Shown: positions 11,510-22,712 of the stretch, piece after piece
How the letters are laid out: each line of letters starts with the position of its first letter
How positions within the stretch are numbered: position 1 is the first letter of the stretch
NCBI GenBank assembly: GCA_963971575.1
Contig: OZ020612.1
Span: forward strand, 31,413,916 to 31,477,915
DNA from: Liopterus haemorrhoidalis
Taxonomy: Eukaryota > Arthropoda > Insecta > Coleoptera > Dytiscidae
Direction: 5' to 3'
Length of the DNA stretch: 64,000 bases
Program-made: the position numbers and the translations under genes
The notes under the pieces: generated by a model
What the model was told of the DNA's origin: nothing
Seen by the model: the letters and a program-made list of their open reading frames with translations, nothing else
Databases searched by the model: none

Positions 11510-12091
11510 TTAAGGTAAAATATCTATCATTTCCGGCTTGATGTCCATGCCTATTGCACGACCGATCTTAACTACCTCCGTCACCGTGCTTTCTCCACGT
11601 GTTTCAGGTAAACCGTGAATTTCAATACAGTTCCGCCGACTGTACTGCTCCTGGTCGTCTAACTTCATTCTTAATTCCTCATTCTCACTTTTTAATTTTT
11701 TGTTTTCATTCTCCAACTCGTTCAGTCTTACTATCACGCTATCCAATCGCTCGGTCTGGTCCATAATTTTTTTATTTGTCTCAGTGATCGTCCTGTTTAA
11801 TACCAGATTTGACTCTGTCAGGGACTTCAAGGAGTTGATTATCTCTGACAGTGTCAAGGAGTCCGGTTCAGATCGGCTTACCTTCTTGCAAGCATCACAG
11901 GTCCATGTCGGTAGTATACTATTTACCTTCATGTCCGTGTACTCGGTGACCGTCACGTTCACGCACGGGAGATGAAAGGTACCCTTGCAGCTCCCGGAAC
12001 ACAGCAGCTTGTCATCGTGGCGGGTGATTTTTTTGAGACACACATTGCAAGAAGACATATTTAGATTGGTACTATCTGATTGGCTGCACAC
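11510..12091 (-). pseudogene. Element C ORF1: PHD finger plus coiled coil, C-terminally truncated
   Basis: 193 residues. Residues 15-65 show a complete PHD-type pattern CNVCLKKITRHDDKLLC...CKGTFHLPC...WTCDACKK (Cys4-His-Cys3). Residues 75-150 form a leucine- and charge-rich coiled coil (TERLDSVIVRLNELENENKK, then ENEELRMKLDDQEQYSRR). The tail RNCIEIHGLPET resembles the start of the RNA-binding part of related ORF1 proteins, which is then lost. PHD ORF1 proteins are known in several Jockey/CR1/RTE-like elements and are thought to help RNA or chromatin binding. The truncation coincides with the deletion that removed the ORF2 endonuclease. Confidence 0.8.
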
Positions 12092-12428
12092 AAGAAGTTA
12101 CGTGACGTAGGTGATGACGCGTAAAATGTTCAGATAAACCACTTTAAACCTCTTTAAACAGGATTGTCTCTGTTTTAACCGTTTTAACGAATTTTTTGAT
12201 AAAAAAATGTCAATTATTATTAATATTTAAGAACTTTATTAACCAATATCTCGTCAGCGTTAACAGATAGATCACTTAATTTTTAAACACTGATTTATTA
12301 CCACTCAATTTAGCACACTATAAAAACTGGTGAAAATTTTCGTAGAATATCTCAGATTTTGATGAAAAAATTGTAGGAGCAAACTATTGCATCTGCACTG
12401 TACAACTCATACACTCAAATCGAATTAT

Positions 12429-13790
12429 ATGAGATTCCTTCTAGTTGGTCGGGTACTTGCCCTCAGTCCATATCCTATTATAGACATTCAAAAGCCTAGA
12501 CTTAGATGATTCTGGAAGATTTCGGATCATACGATAATGTATCGCATCTGGACCAGGAGAGCTATCCTTACACTTTGACATCGCGCTATCTAGCTCTTCA
12601 CGAGAGAAAAGCAGGTTGTATACCTCGTCATTCCTAGAAAAGAAATTTAGAGGTATAGACTCGAGGCCTGCTTTACGAGTTAGAAACTCGGGTGGATAAT
12701 GTTCAGAGCTAGAATTGAACGCAAAATTAGATGCCAAAGTGTTAGCAATTTCGACCGCTGAGGTAACTACGTTACCATTTACCGATAGACCAGCAATGGC
12801 TGTAGCTGTATTTAGACCGGAGATTTTCCGGACCTGCTCCAAAACTTTGGCCACTGGAGTGGCAACTGTAACGGTGCATACGTATTTGCACAATGATTCG
12901 CGCTTGCTTTCTTTCACAATCCTCTTAGCACGAATTTTCGCTCGTTGGAAGGCTATCATGTTTGCCTCTGTTGGACAACGACGGAATGTATTGAAGAGGT
13001 GTCTCCTTTCACGTAGCGCCAAGTCGCATTCCTCGTTCCACCAGGGAACGGGAACTCGACGGGGCTGAGTGGATGACAGCGGTATGCTGCTATCAGCCGC
13101 GCTCGTGATGGAATCCTTGAAATGATTCACCTCTTCGTCTACGCTCAAGTTCGGAATATCCTCGTGAGAGAATGATTCTGCGAACTTGGTCCAATCTGCT
13201 TTCCGAAGAACCCACTGTGGCCAGCGGGATTCGGGAACAGTATTGAACAGAGGCCTTAAGAAGATTGGCTAGTGATCACTACCGCACAGGTCGTGATGCA
13301 CGTCCCATTTAAACAACGGAGCGATGGCTCCTGAAACGACGCTAAGATCTATGGCACTGAATGTACCCGTTGCTGCACAGAAGTGCGTGGGTCTGCCGTC
13401 GTTCAAAAAGCTCAAACTCAAATCGTTCAACATATTCTCCAGATGACGTCCCCGTCGATCGTTCCGCACCGATCCCCAACATACATTGTAGGCGTTAAAA
13501 TCGCCTAGTAGTATGAAGGGTGGTGGGAGTTGATCGATGATGTTCACGACATCTCGGATGTCAGTTCGAACACCAGGGGGAAGGTAGATAGAACAAATCG
13601 TCACCTGGAGGGGAAATGCAACACGAACTGCTACGACCTGCAACTCAGTGTCAATGTCTACAGGATCGTGGTACAATGTGTCTCTAACGAGAATTGCCAC
13701 GCCGTCACATGCTCTTAACCCAGTGAGGACAATAAAAGTCGCAGTTCTTCGTAGCGCTGCTATACACCGTTACAGTTCCATTGTAGTAGT
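12429..13790 (-). pseudogene. Element B ORF2, endonuclease and linker part
   Basis: Near 13775 the minus strand reads LLQWNCNG, the standard start of an AP-type endonuclease. About 50 residues are then missing, and the domain resumes at GVAILVRD (13690), with ICSIYLPPG, LLGDFNAYNVCWGS and FSAIDLSVVSG, and ends at CGSDH followed by a stop near 13266. The next frame (12441-13265) is the linker to RT, with VPWWNEECD, RAKRIVKESKRESL and SSPGPDAIHYRMI. It is cut at 12429 by element C just after WTEGKYPT and resumes at 9022. The stop after SDH and the missing N-terminal block, which should hold a catalytic Glu, make the enzyme non-functional. Confidence 0.85.
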
Positions 13791-13797
13791 GGGCCGT

Positions 13798-15213
13798 TCA
13801 TTTCTGTTTAGGGGAGTTACCCCGCAACCTAATGATTTTTGGTTTACCCTTAGGTTGCGGGTCCACAGCCATTTTCTCGGCTACACTTTCATTTGGTAGT
13901 CCAGGTGTTTTGATGGACACACTGGACTCCTTTTTTGATTGCTTTGTTCTCACTGGTATCCAGTGAGAACCTACGGGTCCCTTATCAGTCTCCTTTTCAG
14001 GGGTGACTGATGAGGGCTTTGTAGAAGCGACCATTGTCTGATCGCTTCTAATTTGTGGAGAAGACTGTGGGGTCTTTTCCTTAGGTGGTTGGGAGAACTG
14101 AGGTTGAGTGCGTTGTTCTTTAGGGGAGGGGGATTTATTCCGACCCGATCCCCCAGGTTGTGGGGTCTGAATTTTGGTCTCTGGGACCAATACCACCGTT
14201 TCTCTAGCAGTATTTGTACAAACTGTCACTGCTGCTGCAGTTGTCGGGCGAGGCACTAACTCCGTCTGAGTTTGGACACTTGCAGTTTGCTTTGCGGCCA
14301 CTTGTGCGAAAGATTTCGCAAAAGTAACCGGCGCACTCTCTTTGATTTCCTTTTGGCGTCGAAATACGGTATCTTGTCCTGCGTTTTTATTACCTGTATT
14401 GCGTTCTCCTCTACGTACGTTGGGCAATGGCGTGAAGTAGATGCATGAGCACCTTTACAATTCACGCAGTGTGCCGCGTTTGGACAGGTATCAACATCAT
14501 GTTGGTCCTGTCCGCAGTTGGCACAGATGGACTGTTTGCCACAACGAACTGAGGTGTGACCGTATCGCTGGCACTTGTAGCATCGCATCGGATTGGGGTA
14601 GTAGGGGCGTACGTTACAAACGCTGTACCCCACCCTTACCGATGTTGGACACCTTGTGCCAGCGAAGGACACCACATAGAGATTGAAGGCTTGCCGTTCC
14701 GGGGGTTGAGCTTCCTGCATTCGACCACACCTTGCAATGTCATTTCCTGCACAAACTCTTCCTCCGTAACATAAGCAAGGTCGCGATCCGTTACGACGCA
14801 TTTCGAGGTATTCAGGGCCTTATGCGGCTGAACTGAAACTCACCAAACTTAACACATTTCTGTAATGTTGATGACGCCTCAGTCTCTGCTTCGACAAGCA
14901 GTGTACCGTCCGACAACTTTCGCACCGATTTTATTCCAGTAGAGCACGTATTTCTCAATGTTCGGGCAACAAAGAAGGGGGACATCTCCTTGAAAGACTT
15001 ACCCTCTTCTTGAACCTTTACGACGAGAAATCGTGGTACTGGCGCACAAAACTCAACATCTCTTTTACCTTCTACCTTCTTGGCAGCTGGCCTAACACAT
15101 CCCTCGTCAGATGACTGAGCATCACGACGAGGTCTCTTGTTTGATTTTTTACGGAGTTTACTCTCACTATTGGCGGAATTTAAAGAATTTTTATCCCTCC
15201 GGGTAGACACCAT
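13798..15213 (-). pseudogene. Element B ORF1: Gag-like protein with three zinc knuckles
   Basis: ATG at 15213 opens a basic N terminus (MVSTRRDKNSLNS...). A frame change near 14810 leads to a conserved RNA-binding-type region and then three knuckles: CYKCQRYGHTSVRC, CANCGQDQHDVDTC and CVNCKGAHASTSRHC (about 14600-14440). A second frame change near 14420 leads to a Pro/Ser/Lys-rich C-terminal tail (14427-13798) ending at LRGNSPKQK. This matches the architecture of I-like ORF1 (nucleocapsid) proteins that coat the element RNA. Two frameshifts break it. ORF2 begins within about 25 bp of the ORF1 stop. Confidence 0.8.
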
Positions 15214-15911
15214 ACCCGTATATTAAGTTTCATCACCCTGCTATGCCCACCCACCAGGGAGCCCCACACCGGGGACGTTGGCCGCAAACCGGCTCATTGC
15301 GTCAGACATGTCAGGATGATATAGCATCGGAGGAAGTAGTCACCTGCAGCTCGACCCGCTCGAGAACCACTAGTCGCCAACTCTGGAACCTTGCGAGCTG
15401 CAGCCGCTCCCACAGACCCCCGTATACTTGTCTAGTGGCACGGCATTACCCCGGCATCCACGATACAGTAGTGGAGCCACTCTATTCATGAACCGTGACA
15501 CCAGCCGATTGACTGAGCTGACCAGACTCAGCCTCCCGTTTTACCGAATCCGAGGCCAAAGAAGACGTGTTGGGATCGTACTGTCCGCGGGCAGCAGTCT
15601 CCCTCAACCGACCAGGATCCTCTTCTCCGGCGTTACGGGTCTCCACGCACGGCAAACACGTGGGTAGGAATTTAAGTGGGAGATAAAAGAGACAACAGAT
15701 AAGCCTATTCCTACAATCGGCTTCTCTGAACTGTCTCCACCCAAATGATATGTGATTCAGGGTACGTGGGATCATCAGGCCCAAAAGCTCTATATGGTCA
15801 GGTGATGCGACCATTATGAACTTCCCTTGCGTGATTGAGGGTACGCGGGATCATCAGGCCCGAAAGCTCGACAAATGGCCAGGTAATATGGCCATTATGA
15901 ACTTCCCCTGC
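15214..15911 (-). promoter_or_regulatory. Element B 5' UTR, GC-rich
   Basis: About 700 bp between ORF1 of B and the truncated start of D. It is clearly more GC-rich than its surroundings. Its outer end holds two tandem copies of an approximately 80-bp monomer. I assign it to B because D begins mid-ORF at about 15912, but this is inference. Non-LTR 5' UTRs carry internal promoters; no specific motif was identified. Confidence 0.5.
15751..15910 (-). repeat. Two tandem ~80-bp monomers in element B 5' UTR
   Basis: Copies at about 15751-15829 and 15830-15910 share GGGATCATCAGGCCC, AAAGCTC and CCATTATGAACTTCCC with about 85 percent identity by eye. Tandem 5' monomers are known as promoter units in some non-LTR elements. 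Confidence 0.75.
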
Positions 15912-17018
15912 GGGGTACACCAAACAAAGAATTTTTATGTCAGACGATTCGGAATTCTGTACATACTGTAAAAAACATGGTCACGTCATCACAGTCTGCA
16001 GATACAGACTGAAAGATACCCAACAACAAACAGAACAGCAACAAGAACAACCACAACAACCACAGCAACAACAGCAGCAGCTTCATCAGCAGCAACAACA
16101 ACAGCCACAACAACAGCCACAACAACAGCCAGCACAATAACAACAACAACAACAACAAAAACAACAACCGCAGAAGCAGTCGCAACAACAGCAGCAGCAG
16201 TCGCAACAACAACAGCAGCAGTCGCTACAACAGCAGCAGCAGTCGCTACAACAGCAGCAGCAGTCGCAACAACAGCAGCATCAGTCGCAACAACAACAGC
16301 AGCAGTCGCAACAACAACAGCAGCAGTCGAAACAACAGCAGCAGTCGGAAAAAAGCAACAACAGCAGCAGCAACCACAGCTGCAGCAGCATTAACAGCCA
16401 CAATAACAACCACAACAACAGCAGCAACAACAACAGCCACAACAACAACCACAACAACAGCAACAACAACAACAGCCACAACAACAACCAGAAAAACAGC
16501 AGCAACTACCACAACAGCAGCAGCAACCACCACAACAACAGCAACAACAGACAGTACAAAAAAAAAAACAACAACAACAACAGCCAGCACAAAAACCACA
16601 ACAACAACAAAAACGATGCTTAAGCAAAGCAGACAGCTCAGAGGAAATTGCTGAAAATCAGGTCGAAAATAGACAAATTGAACCAGAACATGATAACACA
16701 ACTAGGATTCAAAAACCAGCCAAAAATAGAAGAACTAGATCCACGAGTCCAGGCACCTCTACAGAAGACTGGCTCTACCCCCTCGAAGAAACATTTGCAA
16801 ATACACCAATCACCATGCACCAATTCCAAAACTTTATAGAACTAGCCCAAAACAACATTGATCTTCTGATTTTAAGCAAAAATTATACGGACGACCCACA
16901 AACCTTAGTAGATATATTGGGAAAACTACGCAGCTAAGTAACTGGTAAAACAGTAAAATCACGTCTTACACGAATCACACACAAACTAGAACAACAAATA
17001 CTAGACCAAGAGCAATAA
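15912..17018 (+). pseudogene. Element D ORF1: zinc knuckle, Gln-rich tract, conserved C terminus
   Basis: Starts mid-protein with RIFMSDDSEF, then CTYCKKHGHVITVC (CCHC knuckle, 15958-16002). About 600 bases of CAA/CAG/CCA codons follow, with a TAA at 16138 and frame slips. From about 16611 a normal, non-repetitive frame resumes (CLSKADSSEEIAENQ, EDWLYPLEETFANTPI, NNIDLLILSKNYTDDPQTLV) to a TAA at 16936, after which the same frame stays open (VTGKTVKSRLTRITHKLEQQ) to a stop at about 17018. The last block resembles the C terminus of related ORF1 proteins, so the TAA at 16936 is probably a point mutation. Confidence 0.7.
16020..16620 (+). repeat. CAA/CAG (Gln-codon) repeat tract, ~600 bp
   Basis: Dense CAACAA, CAGCAG and CCACAA triplets, interspersed with TCG and AAC. 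On plus it reads as polyglutamine with Pro/Ser. The complementary-strand frames of Leu, Val or Cys repeats at 15940-16627 are shadows. Confidence 0.95.
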
Positions 17019-17027
17019 AAACAAAAA

Positions 17028-17720
17028 ATGTCTGCAAAAATAATACAGTGGAACTGCCACGGCTACTTCGCGGACTTAGCAGAACTACAACTGATCATAG
17101 CACTACAACAGCCAAACTATATATGTCTCCAAGAAACCAACCTAAAACCAGACACACAAACAACATTACGTCAATATACAGTCTACAGAACAGACAGAAA
17201 CACACAACAGAAGGCGAGCGGTGGAGTCGCTTTACTGGTAAAAAACACGAATTACGCAGAGCAAGTAACACTTAACACTGAACTAGAAGCAGTCGCCGTC
17301 AAAACGTTCATCCCGCTTGAAATCACACTGTGCAACATTTATCTCCCACCAGATCATATAGTAAACGAGGCCCAACTAGAGAACCTGACTAAACAGCTGC
17401 CTAAGCCCTATATAGTTTGTGGAGACTTTAATGCCCACAACCCAGTATGGGGATCAACAGACACCAGTACTAGAAGAAAACTGATTGATAAGTTCTTCGA
17501 AAACGAAACTATACGAAATGACGGTTTACCAATTTATTTCTGCCAAGGAACAGAAAAATTCTCGGCAATAGACTTAACCATATGTGATCCAAAGATAAAC
17601 CCTAAAATCAACTGGGAAACACTTCCAAGCCTCTATGGCAGCGATCACTTCCCAATCAAAATCGAATATGGCAACAACCAAAGTCCGCCACAAACACAAA
17701 GAAATGGAAGCTAGAAAATG
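17028..17720 (+). pseudogene. Element D ORF2: AP-type endonuclease domain
   Basis: ATG 17028 is followed by KIIQWNCHGYFADLAELQ, then YICLQETNL (catalytic Glu), YRTDR, ASGGVALLVKN, LCNIYLPPD, the hallmark GDFNAHNPVWGS (about 17420-17455), FSAIDLTICD and GSDHFPI (about 17637). All signature residues of the exonuclease-endonuclease-phosphatase fold, including the DFN and SDH boxes, are present in one open frame, so this domain looks intact. The frame is lost at the C-terminal end near 17700. ORF2 starts about 10 bp after ORF1. Confidence 0.85.
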
Positions 17721-19264
17721 CAAATTGGGAAAAATACAGGGAAGCCATAAAAGACCACATGCAAAGATTCAACCCAGAAAATGGACAAAATGTAACCACA
17801 ATGATTGCAGATTTCACCAACATCCCAACAGAAGTAGCAGAGAAAACAATAGGCTACAAAAAAAAAAAAAAACAGACAAACAAAATCAGTTCCATGGTGG
17901 AACTCAGATTGTCAAAAAGCAGTAAAAAACGCAAAAAAACTTTATATAATTTCAAGAAACACGACACCTTAGACAACTTAATAGAATTTAAAAAAACTAA
18001 ATCAACTGCAAGAAGGATAATAAAGGAAAGCAAAAAAAAAAAAAATGCCTGGGAGAAGTATGTCAATAACTTAAACAAAGACACACCTATAAATGAAACA
18101 TGGAAAAAGATAAAGAGAATTTCTGGAACAAAACAAAGCTCTGCAATACCTGCATTAAAAGAAGGAACCACTATCATAACAGAACCGGAAGAAATAGCCA
18201 ATAAATTAGCAGAATCCTTCTATGAACGGTCCAGTGATCAAAACTACAGCCACGAGTTCTTACAAAACAAATCCGATGCTGAAGAAACGCCAATAGTCAT
18301 ATAAAACACGGATCTACATATTAATGAGCCCATCACAACATCAGAAATAGAAACAGCCTTGAAAGAACTTAAGAATAACAAAAGCGCTGGCCCGGATAAA
18401 ATCCTTCGAATTCCTCAAACAACTTCCAGTAGAAGCAGTCCACAAACTAAAATTTATTTTCAACTCCATGTGGCTAAACAACCAATTTCCAGACTCCTGG
18501 CAAGAAATAGAAATCATACCTATACCAAAACCAAACAAAATCAAAACTAACGTAAGAAACTATAGACCAATCGCATTATCAAACACGCTAAGCAAATTAT
18601 TTGAAAAAATAATAAACAAACCACTAGTGTGGTACATGGAAAAAAATAATATTTTTAATAAACATCAGGCGGGATTCAGAAGTGGCCGCTCCACTATAGA
18701 CCAAATACTCACCCTAGTAAATGAAACCCAGGAAACTTTTCACAAGAAGCAACACCTTTGTGCAATATTTTTTGATATCCAGAACGCCTTCCAACTACTT
18801 GGAGAAGATACATTTTAAATGAATTTCTAAACTACGGACTAAACGGACACATAATTCATTTTGTAAAAAATTTCCTCACAGATAAAATGTTCAAAGTCCG
18901 CGTCTATAATATCCTATCGAAAACAAAAATCCAAGAAAACGGGGTACCACAGGGTTCAGTGTTAAGTGTTACACTTTTTCTTATATGCATGAACAAAATT
19001 AATGGTCATATCAAAAAACCAGTCCAGACATTACTGTACGCAGATGACTTAGTCCTATACTGCAAAGGAGCGAGCAGAGAAAACATCAGACGCCTACAGG
19101 AAGCAATACAAGCTATCCAGAATTGGGCCGAATCTACTGGATTCATCTTCTCCAATGAAAAAACTAAAGCAATGCATTTCACCAGACTCCACAACCGCCA
19201 AAACCCAGTACTAACCTTAACATCCAAATCAACTATACTGAAGACACCTAATTTCTTGGAATGA
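17700..19264 (+). pseudogene. Element D ORF2: linker and reverse transcriptase palm, frameshifted
   Basis: Linker 17759-18304 (STARRIIKESKKKKNAWEKY, EEIANKLAESFYERS); a pure A-run at about 17859-17872 marks one frame slip and removes the usual PWW block. RT motifs follow across frames: NNKSAGPDKI (18376), IPIPKPNKI...NYRPIALSNTLSKLFEK (18520-18610), HQAGFRSGRSTIDQ, FFDIQNAF (normally KAF), a frame break near 18800, then GVPQGSVLSVTLFL and the catalytic YADD at 19037-19048. Stops at 18302 and 18816 and at least three frame changes make it inactive. Confidence 0.8.
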
Positions 19265-20696
19265 CAATAGACAAAAAACTGACTTGGAAAAAACATATTA
19301 ATCAACTTAAAATCGACTGCAATAGACGACTAAACATATTAAAAACATTGGGGCACCAAACCTGGGGAGCCGATAAACCAACACTGCTGAAACTGTATAG
19401 AATAATAATTCTACCAAAATTAGATTACGGTTGCTTAATATACGCCACGGCTTGTAAGACGACATTAAAGCAACTGGACACAGTACACCATGCAGCCATA
19501 CGAATCGTATCCGGCGCTTACAGAACAAGTCCTACTGCAAGCACATTTAACGAAGCAGGAGAGCCAACACTGCAAGAAAGAAGACAGAAACTAACCATGA
19601 TGTATATCACCAATCTGGCTACGAAACCACACAATCCGGTTTACAATATCGTTTTCAAACACGCAGAACCAGAAAACAACTTACAACTTAAGCTCAATAC
19701 ACCAACTTTACAATACATACACAACATTCTAGCCACAATACACCTGCAAATACCAAAACCACAACCTTCCTCACTCCACAAAACTCCCCCCTGGAAACTC
19801 GTCGAAATCGACACAAACACCGAACTTCAACGACACAAAAAATCCAGCACACCAGCCCAAGAAATCGTAAATGAGTTTAACGCAATAGGAAACAAATACC
19901 GGCAACACAAATTCTACTACACAGATGCCTCCAAAACTGAAGATACCTGCAGAATCGCCATAATATCAGAAGACAGCACTCGAACCTACCGTCTAACAAA
20001 CACCGTTGGCATCTATCAAGCGGAAGCAGAGGCAATGTCCAAAACCCTGGACATTATACGTAGGAGCAACCACCGAAGTACTGCCATCTGTTCCGACTCC
20101 CTCGGTACAATACAGGCGCTAAAAAACCATCAGAGCAACGATCCAACAATCCAAAAAATCCAGGACAAAACACTCAACATCTCTATAAAGGGCAAGACAA
20201 TCGTTTTCATCTGGACACCAGGCCACGTTGGCATAGAAGGCAACGAAGCAGCAAACGCAACAGCTACAGAAAACCCCATAGAAGACGAAGTACTACAAAT
20301 CGCTCCAAACATTACGTACACAAAACAGTCCATCAAAAATAAACTCCACCAGGTCCGAGTGAATAAATGGACCACAACAACCGAAAATAAACTGAGACAC
20401 ATAAAAAACGACACTACTCATGGACAACTGAGACAAATAGAAGAGACCAAATTGTGATAACCAGGTTGAGAATTGGGCACACGAAACTGACACAAGAGCA
20501 CATAATGGCCAGACTACACCAAAAGATATGTGAGACCTGCAACCAGCCCCTGACAGTCAGGCACGTATTAACAGACTGCCCACTATACCACCATGAACGC
20601 ACCATATACAACATACCACAGAACATACAACAAACATTAAAACAAGAAACCGCAATGACAAGGAACATTCTGAAACACCAAAGTTCCACAAATTAA
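19261..20696 (+). pseudogene. Element D ORF2: RT thumb, RNase H and C-terminal zinc finger
   Basis: A 398-residue frame (19261-20457) begins at the RT thumb (LTWKKHINQL, PKLDYGCLIYATA, RIVSGAYRTSPTAS). RNase H follows with YYTDASK, QAEAEAMS, ICSDSLG and TPGHVGIEGNEAANATA. The fourth acidic position, usually D in NEAAD, is N here, which may impair catalysis. A one-base shift at 20454 leads to TRLRIGHTKLTQEH and CETCNQPLTVRHVLTDC, the usual terminal finger, ending at 20696. Compared with element B the organisation is the same, but the sequence is clearly a different family. Confidence 0.8.
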
Positions 20697-20700
20697 TAAT

Positions 20701-20846
20701 AATACAAATTCATCCATTATTGAAAATAACGATAAACCGACACATCGCACTTCTGACATAATTGCAACTGAATTTCAATTCAAAACAAATTTCAACGGGA
20801 CAACCCAAACCAGCCAGGAAGATTAAATTCGTGTAAATTTTGTGAA
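20701..20846. other. Junction between element D and element G
   Basis: No gene. It includes the D 3' end and the leader of G; no tail microsatellite or target duplication was recognised. Confidence 0.4.
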
Positions 20847-22397
20847 ATGTTTTCCCCGGAAGGGTCGGGAAGGCCCGACCCACCGGACACTGGCCAAATT
20901 GTAGAAACTGCATCAATAATCCAAGTGCAATGGAAATAACTAACATATCGCCCGAATATATGGACTTATCTTCGCAAAATCAAGTAAATATTTACAAAAG
21001 AGCACACACTGACACAACAAATTCTGACAATGAGCGTACTGCCCAACAACTTGTCATAGAGGCAAGTCAAACTGGCTCTGGATAATCTCATGAAAGCATA
21101 GTTAATACTAACACTTTACGTGCTAACAAAAATAAGTACAAAATAACTGATTCTGATCCTTTCTGTGTTATTATAGAAAATAAAAATTTTCAGAAACTAC
21201 ATCGAATGAAAGTCAATTGGAAAATTTTTGTTTAAATCTGACTGTACATATAGAGAGAAAATAATCGACATAGTTCAAGTAGGCAAGTGTAAAGTCAAAG
21301 TTAATGTGAATAACGCAATTAGAGCAATTAACTTAACCAATTTTAAATTATTGAACAACTCTGAATTAGAAATATACATTCCTGATTTTAACTTATATCG
21401 TCAAGGTGTGGTAAGGGGCATCGATTTAGACATCTCAATGCAAGAGATAATCGAGGATTCAATGTCAGAAATTAAAATAATCTCCGCTCGTCGAGAAACA
21501 AGACGTAGGAAAATAAATGATAAATTTGACATAGTAAATTTAGAAACGTGCGTTCTTAAATTCGAAGGTCAACAACTACCCAGCTTTGTATATTTGTATG
21601 GAAATCGGTGTGAAGCTAGTACTTACGTGCCGCCAGTGATCCAGTGCTTCAACTGTCTTCGATATGGTCATACTAGTAAATCTTGTAAAGTAAAACTACG
21701 TGTAACAGGTGTCAGGGACCTCATCCCCCAAAAGAATGTAAAGAGGAAACCTTGTGTATAAATTGTAAAGGTAACCATTCTTCGTTATATCGTAAATGTC
21801 CGGAATACGACAGACAAAAAAAATATTAAAATAGTAATGGTTTTCAATAATATGTCTTATATACAAGCAAATATGATGGTTAATTCTTCATATTCTTCTA
21901 TTACAAATGAATATAGACCAGATTTTAAATCAAATATAGAATTTCCCCCTCTTAAGTCTCATAACGATAATATCAACGTTCCAATTTTTACCCAAATAGG
22001 ACCATCTACCGCAAGTTCATATTCTGCATTTAATAACACCAGACCGGTGAGACAACACATCAATGTAACAAGAAGAATTTCCTTTAACACTAATAAGATT
22101 GTTACAAGTTCTCAGCGAAATGGGGCGCCCCCTCATCGCAATGTTAGCAACTCAGTAGGAGTCCAGTCCATAGAACATAATCCTTACTCTCCACCGTACC
22201 ATAGATGATTGCCAAGGGTATCGGCTCAGCTAGCCACGGAGTTAAAACAAAAACTTACAGCTATTATTCAAGACATTATACAAAAAGTTCAAAATATCGA
22301 AATTTTTTCTTGCACAAACAATTTCCTAAGCAACATTTTAGATAATATTAATGACATAGAGTTACAATCACCAAACAATATTCAGTATGGCCTGTGA
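20847..22397 (+). pseudogene. Element G ORF1: Gag-like zinc-knuckle protein, several frameshifts
   Basis: ATG 20847 gives MFSPEGSGRPDPPDTGQ, aligned with the start of E ORF1 (EPPPPSDTGQ). Frame changes near 20930 and 21225 and a TAA near 21085 interrupt it. The main block 21228-21761 carries IYIPDFNLYRQGVV, TCVLKFEGQQLPSF and CFNCLRYGHTSKSC, and a further frame holds CINCKGNHSSLYRKC. The region 21837-22208 (SYIQANMMVNSSY, EYRPDFKSNIEFPPL) is the variable C-terminal half. The last segment, to TGA at 22397, overlaps the ORF2 start by 11 bases, as in element E. Confidence 0.75.
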
Positions 22398-22712
22398 AAT
22401 AATACAGTGGAATGGACAATCTGTTTTCTCATATAAACCTATTTTGGAAATATATTTAGGCACATACAAACCAAAATTAGTCATTTTAAGTGAAACATGG
22501 TGTAAAACGCAACATAAAATTAAATTTCCAAACTACCACTTAATTAGGTGTGACAGATTCGACGGGTATGGAGGAAGTGCCATCCTCATATCTAAGGAAC
22601 TTAAATTTCAGACTATTGACATGTCAGAAATTATTAATGATAAATTGCAAATTTGTGCTGTTAAAACATGCCTGGATAATAACAAAATAGATATTGTCTC
22701 AGTATACTGTAC
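22387..22712 (+). pseudogene. Element G ORF2 endonuclease, N-terminal half
   Basis: ATG 22387 begins CEIIQWNGQSVFSYKPIL, then LVILSETWCK (catalytic Glu), IRCDRFDGYGGSAILIS and KIDIVSVYC. It is cut at 22712 by the Penelope insertion; the last 12 bases are the left copy of the target duplication. The trailing residues that follow in frame belong to the inserted element. Confidence 0.85.

Larger units (their letters stand above)
9029..12422 (-). mobile_element. Element C: Jockey/CR1-like non-LTR retrotransposon nested in element B
   Basis: Boundaries come from the host: host codons leading to IPIPK are split between 12428 and 9023, and AATTAT is duplicated on both sides. The 3' end (left) is a long ATTT repeat (AAAT on the element strand) at 9029-9095, a tail typical of CR1/L2/Jockey-like elements. 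The 5' end (right) has about 330 bp of leader before the PHD ORF1. The endonuclease domain is missing, so ORF1 runs almost directly into the linker before RT. RNase H is absent, unlike element B. Confidence 0.85.
6541..15911 (-). mobile_element. Element B: nearly full-length I-like non-LTR retrotransposon, interrupted by element C
   Basis: Minus-strand order from right to left: 5' UTR with two tandem monomers, ORF1 with three zinc knuckles, and ORF2 with endonuclease, reverse transcriptase, RNase H and a C-terminal zinc finger, then the 3' UTR ending near 6541. The RT is split by element C (9029-12422), which is bounded by a 6-bp duplication AATTAT at 9023-9028 and 12423-12428. Without C, B is about 6 kb. 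RNase H after RT places it in the I/R1/LOA group of non-LTR elements. The copy is inactive: it has an endonuclease deletion, a stop after SDH, the C insertion and frameshifts. Confidence 0.85.
15912..20700 (+). mobile_element. Element D: I-like non-LTR retrotransposon, 5'-truncated
   Basis: Plus strand, head to head with element B. The order is ORF1 remainder with one zinc knuckle and a very long glutamine-rich tract, then ORF2 endonuclease, linker, RT, RNase H and terminal zinc finger. The frame is open upstream of the ATG at 15937 (YTKQRIFMSDDSEF), matching the residues that precede the knuckle in this family, so the 5' end is a truncation inside ORF1. Many frameshifts fall in A-runs, so the copy is inactive. 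Confidence 0.8.

Noticed and set aside
15940..16627. Leu-, Val- and Cys-rich long frames on the minus strand
   Set aside because: They are the antisense translation of the CAA/CAG tract.
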